From the NCBI GenBank assembly GCA_038528965.1, contig JBCBEC010000006.1, positions 186,001-250,000 on the forward strand: a stretch of DNA of 64,000 nt, in the 5' to 3' direction. Of the stretch, positions 62,165 to 64,000 are shown in pieces; within the stretch, counting starts at the first letter, position 1; each line of letters opens with the position of its first letter. This DNA comes from Lewinella sp038528965 (GTDB lineage Bacteria; Bacteroidota; Bacteroidia; Chitinophagales; Saprospiraceae). The notes under the pieces are model-generated. The model was given only the letters and a program-made list of their open reading frames with translations, was not told the DNA's origin and ran no database searches. The translations under genes and the position numbers were made by a program.

Positions 62165-62596
62165 CTATACCGTTGCGGCTAAGTTATCTCTATATCGCCG
62201 CTCCAATAGCTGGGCAAACGCTTTCTTATCCTGGCGTAAGGCCGCCATAGGCTCACCATTCTGGATAATCGGATGAAAATCTCGTAGATGACCATCACTC
62301 CAGGCCGCCAGTTCTACCAGAACAGGCGTCAGCGCCAGGCCCCTATCGGTGAGGTGGTACAGATTCGTCTTTTTGTTGTTGGGCCGTTTGGATTTGGTAA
62401 TGATGCCAAACTCTTCGAGCAGCTTCAGTTTAGTGGAAAGAATATTGGTCGCGATAGCTTCATCACTATCCATGAGATCTTTAAAGGTCTCTTTGAAGTC
62501 TAATAACATCAACTTCACAATAACTAACATCCACCGGTCGCCAAGTACATCCAAGGCCGAAGTGAAGGGACAATCGCAGCGAAATCTCTGTTTCAT
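62165..62596 (-). CDS. HxlR family transcriptional regulator (second copy)
   Basis: The 143-residue winged-helix protein has CDCPFTSALDVLGDRWMLVI with the conserved N-terminal Cys, NILSTKLKLLEEFGIITKSK (recognition helix) and the wing KTNLYHLTDRGLAL. It resembles the regulator at 32365-32748 only in domain layout. It is divergent from the SnoaL-like lipoprotein gene across 115 bp containing three tandem inverted repeats. The start is ATG at 62596. Confidence 0.92.
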   Translation of the reverse strand: MKQRFRCDCPFTSALDVLGDRWMLVIVKLMLLDFKETFKDLMDSDEAIATNILSTKLKLLEEFGIITKSKRPNNKKTNLYHLTDRGLALTPVLVELAAWSDGHLRDFHPIIQNGEPMAALRQDKKAFAQLLERRYRDNLAATV

Positions 62597-62615
62597 GTTA
62601 ATGAATCGTTAAACT

Positions 62616-62698
62616 TTACTTGCACATCGCAAGTAATTTTGTATTTTACTTGCAACTTGCAAGCAATTTGTATAGTTTTGCTTGCAAATCAAAAGTAA
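62616..62698. promoter_or_regulatory. Three tandem inverted repeats, candidate HxlR operators
   Basis: Site 1: TTACTTGC-ACATC-GCAAGTAA, perfect, 62616-62636. Site 2: TTACTTGC-AACTT-GCAAGCAA, 62646-62666, one mismatch. Site 3: TTGCTTGC-AAATC-AAAAGTAA, 62678-62698, degenerate. The centres are 30 and 32 bp apart, about three helical turns, placing all sites on one DNA face. They fill the space between the HxlR gene start (62596) and the lipoprotein ATG (62712). Confidence 0.85.
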
Positions 62699-62711
62699 TA
62701 AACCAAACAGT

Positions 62712-63596
62712 ATGAGACAAGTTTTCGCCATTCTATTATTGGGCTTATTCACTGCCTGCGAATCCACTAAAACGTCAAGTGAAAATCAACCAACTGAAAC
62801 CACTAACACTTCAACTATGAGTAAGAAAGAAACGGTAGGAACTTTTTTAGGATCCGTACTTCAGAACGATCCGGCCACTATGCGTGAACTGGCCAATGCC
62901 GATTACATCCAACACAATCCATTCATTCCAACAGGACTGGAACCGTTCATTCAAATGCTACCCGTACTACAAGAAAACGGTACTACGGCTGAAAACGTGC
63001 GCATGTTTCAGGATGGCAACTACATCTTCATGCACAACATCTGGCGCAATGCACAGCCCTTTGGTGCCGAAGAAATGGTATCCTTTGACATCATTCGCTT
63101 AGACGAGAACGGAAAGGTAGCGGAGCATTGGGATGCTATGACCGCGCTACGAAACGAAACAGCTAGTGGTAGGAGCCAAACTGATGGCCCTACACAGGTA
63201 GAAGACCTGGATAAAACAGAAGAGAATAAAGCCTTGGCTAAAGCATTGGTGGAGGATGTGCTCATGGGCAAGAACCCGGATAAAATAACAGACTACATCA
63301 GCGCTACGGAGTACAACCAGCATAATCCGGATATCAAAGACGGACTGTCTGGTATCGTTGAGGCAGTGCAGTATCTCACCTCACAAAACAACATGTTCAA
63401 ATACAACAAGATTCACAAGGTGCTGGGAGAAGGCAACTTCGTCCTGACCGTGAGCGAAGGAGAATGGAGCGGTAAGCAACAAGTATTCTACGATCTCTTC
63501 CGCGTAGACAATGGCCAACTGGTAGAACACTGGGATGTGATTCAGGAGATTCCTACTGATGGTTTAGCGAATAACAACACCATGTTTAACTTCTAA
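62712..63596 (+). CDS. SnoaL-like lipoprotein (two NTF2-like domains)
   Basis: The 294-residue protein has a lipoprotein signal (MRQVFAILLLGLFTAC, Cys at residue 16) and a Ser/Thr-rich linker. Two SnoaL-like NTF2 domains follow, each with the signature YIQHNPFIPTGLEPF or YNQHNPDIKDGLSGI and a C-terminal AEHWDAM or VEHWDVI strand. SnoaL-like folds serve as polyketide cyclases, isomerases or as uncharacterised stress proteins. ATG at 62712 is chosen because it starts the lipoprotein signal; the frame runs back to 62682 inside the third operator site. Divergent from the HxlR gene. Confidence 0.87.
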   Translation: MRQVFAILLLGLFTACESTKTSSENQPTETTNTSTMSKKETVGTFLGSVLQNDPATMRELANADYIQHNPFIPTGLEPFIQMLPVLQENGTTAENVRMFQDGNYIFMHNIWRNAQPFGAEEMVSFDIIRLDENGKVAEHWDAMTALRNETASGRSQTDGPTQVEDLDKTEENKALAKALVEDVLMGKNPDKITDYISATEYNQHNPDIKDGLSGIVEAVQYLTSQNNMFKYNKIHKVLGEGNFVLTVSEGEWSGKQQVFYDLFRVDNGQLVEHWDVIQEIPTDGLANNNTMFNF

Positions 63597-63609
63597 GTAC
63601 ATGATTACA

Positions 63610-63639
63610 AAATCACAAGAGCCGAAACTCTTGTGATTT
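63610..63639 (+). terminator. Rho-independent terminator after the SnoaL-like gene
   Basis: AAATCACAAGAG (63610-63621) and CTCTTGTGATTT (63628-63639) form a perfect 12-bp stem with a 6-nt loop. It is 13 bp after the stop codon; the T tract is the ATTT of the stem plus TCTAAT. Confidence 0.8.
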
Positions 63640-63677
63640 CTAATGTTTACGACTTTTTCGTAACCACACCGCTAGTA

Positions 63678-63712
63678 AGCTGGACTTTCGGCAAAATGCC
63701 GAAAGTCCAGCT
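63678..63712. repeat. Perfect 16-bp inverted repeat with 3-nt loop
   Basis: AGCTGGACTTTCGGCA (63678-63693) is complementary to TGCCGAAAGTCCAGCT (63697-63712) around AAA. There is no T tract. It lies 40 bp after a normal terminator in a 295-bp non-coding stretch, so it is not a terminator of that gene. Its nature (REP-like element, cruciform or mobile-element end) is open. Confidence 0.7.
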
Positions 63713-63891
63713 AATTCAATCCCTTAGTTATGATTACGGGCACTGTAAGAAACATGGTTTTCTAACAGAAATGCTGTATTTTTTTAGCCTTATATCTCAA
63801 AAAAGCATTTTAGAGCGATTTGGGTTGCTGTCAAGCTCCATTTTTCTAATTGGCGATCAAGGCAGTATATAAAGAAGAAAAAACACAGAAA

Positions 63892-64000
63892 GTGAATCAT
63901 AAATTCAAAACTGGATTAGAACTGGCGAAAAACTTCTTTGTTACTGGAGCACTTGTTGAAACCAATAGCGAGGTGGAGTTTGAAATTTGCAGACATCTTC
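63892..64000 (+). CDS. SAM-dependent methyltransferase-like protein, cut by window edge
   Basis: From a GTG at 63892 (MNHKFKTGLELAKNFFVTGA) the frame reads to the window end (36 codons plus one base). The phrase NFFVTGALVETNSEVEFEI resembles the start of phospholipid or rRNA-adenine-type class I methyltransferases, but the SAM motif lies beyond the window. A TTG at 63850 is an alternative start. Confidence 0.5.
   Translation, partial: MNHKFKTGLELAKNFFVTGALVETNSEVEFEICRHL

Noticed and set aside
63633..63872. 79-codon open frame after the SnoaL-like gene
   Set aside because: It runs across the terminator end and the 16-bp hairpin; no signal peptide or family resemblance.
1..64000. CRISPR arrays, transposases, integrases and phage genes
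   Set aside because: No regularly spaced 25-40 bp repeats with unique spacers and no recombinase or phage structural motif were seen.

Overview
The window looks like chromosome of a Bacteroidota bacterium, most probably a Saprospiria/Lewinella-like marine or activated-sludge type (inference from gene content). The signs are type IX secretion (T9SS) sorting domains of both type A and type B, a TonB-dependent receptor with a CarboxypepD_reg-like N-terminus, an ArgF'-type (acyl-ornithine) carbamoyltransferase, a bifunctional nuclease, LytS/LytTR signalling, almost no Shine-Dalgarno sequences, and several promoters of the Bacteroidota form TTG-N17-23-TAnnTTTG. Base composition is near 47% GC. There is no prophage, transposase, CRISPR array or plasmid module.

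Layout. 1-10 kb: a truncated membrane protein, an M42 peptidase, pyrE divergent from a NUDIX gene, a bifunctional nuclease, mazG, an NqrM-like small protein, a LytS/LytTR pair, a repeat-rich spacer, a surface-lipoprotein candidate, a fatty acid hydroxylase and a DUF2027/Smr protein. 10-19 kb: a methyltransferase, a T9SS beta-helix protein, a GH113-like glycosidase, a DUF4442 protein, an unusual HTH-ABM chimera, an AlkC-like DNA repair protein and a HAD dehalogenase. 19-28 kb: a tightly packed operon (SnoaL-like, P-loop kinase, DinB), beta-barrel proteins, an aminoglycoside-phosphotransferase-like protein, two quinone-reductase-type MDR enzymes and a T9SS type B protein. 28-41 kb: a TonB receptor translationally coupled to a thioredoxin-like protein, an HxlR regulator divergent from an alpha/beta hydrolase, a serine hydrolase, trkA, a low-molecular-weight phosphatase, a WG-repeat protein, and a GMC oxidoreductase with its Tat-exported subunit.

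41-50 kb is the housekeeping core: the operon tig-clpP-clpX, tRNA-Leu(UAG) with tRNA-derived tandem repeats, and argF'/argB separated by an unrelated membrane protein. 50-64 kb is accessory: a 1069-residue Asp-box T9SS protein, a flavin amine oxidase, small membrane proteins, regulators (TetR, XRE, HxlR), a Crp/Fnr fragment, a frameshifted serine hydrolase, and an HxlR-SnoaL divergent pair whose spacer carries three tandem inverted repeats.

The signals most worth following are (1) two 82-bp tandem repeats at the 3' end of tRNA-Leu that each re-create the tRNA 3' end, resembling the E. coli tyrT/rtT arrangement; (2) matching TTACTT/AAGTAA operator arrays next to two different HxlR regulators; (3) a regulator in which the usual WYL sensor seems replaced by an ABM-like domain; (4) a TonB receptor with a plug-domain Cys pair coupled to a thioredoxin-like protein; and (5) a serine hydrolase broken by what looks like loss of one copy of a TCAG direct repeat. 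Start codons were moved from upstream TTG/GTG positions to internal ATGs wherever an ATG directly precedes a signal peptide or the conserved family N-terminus. No homology search was run; all family names come from motif recognition.
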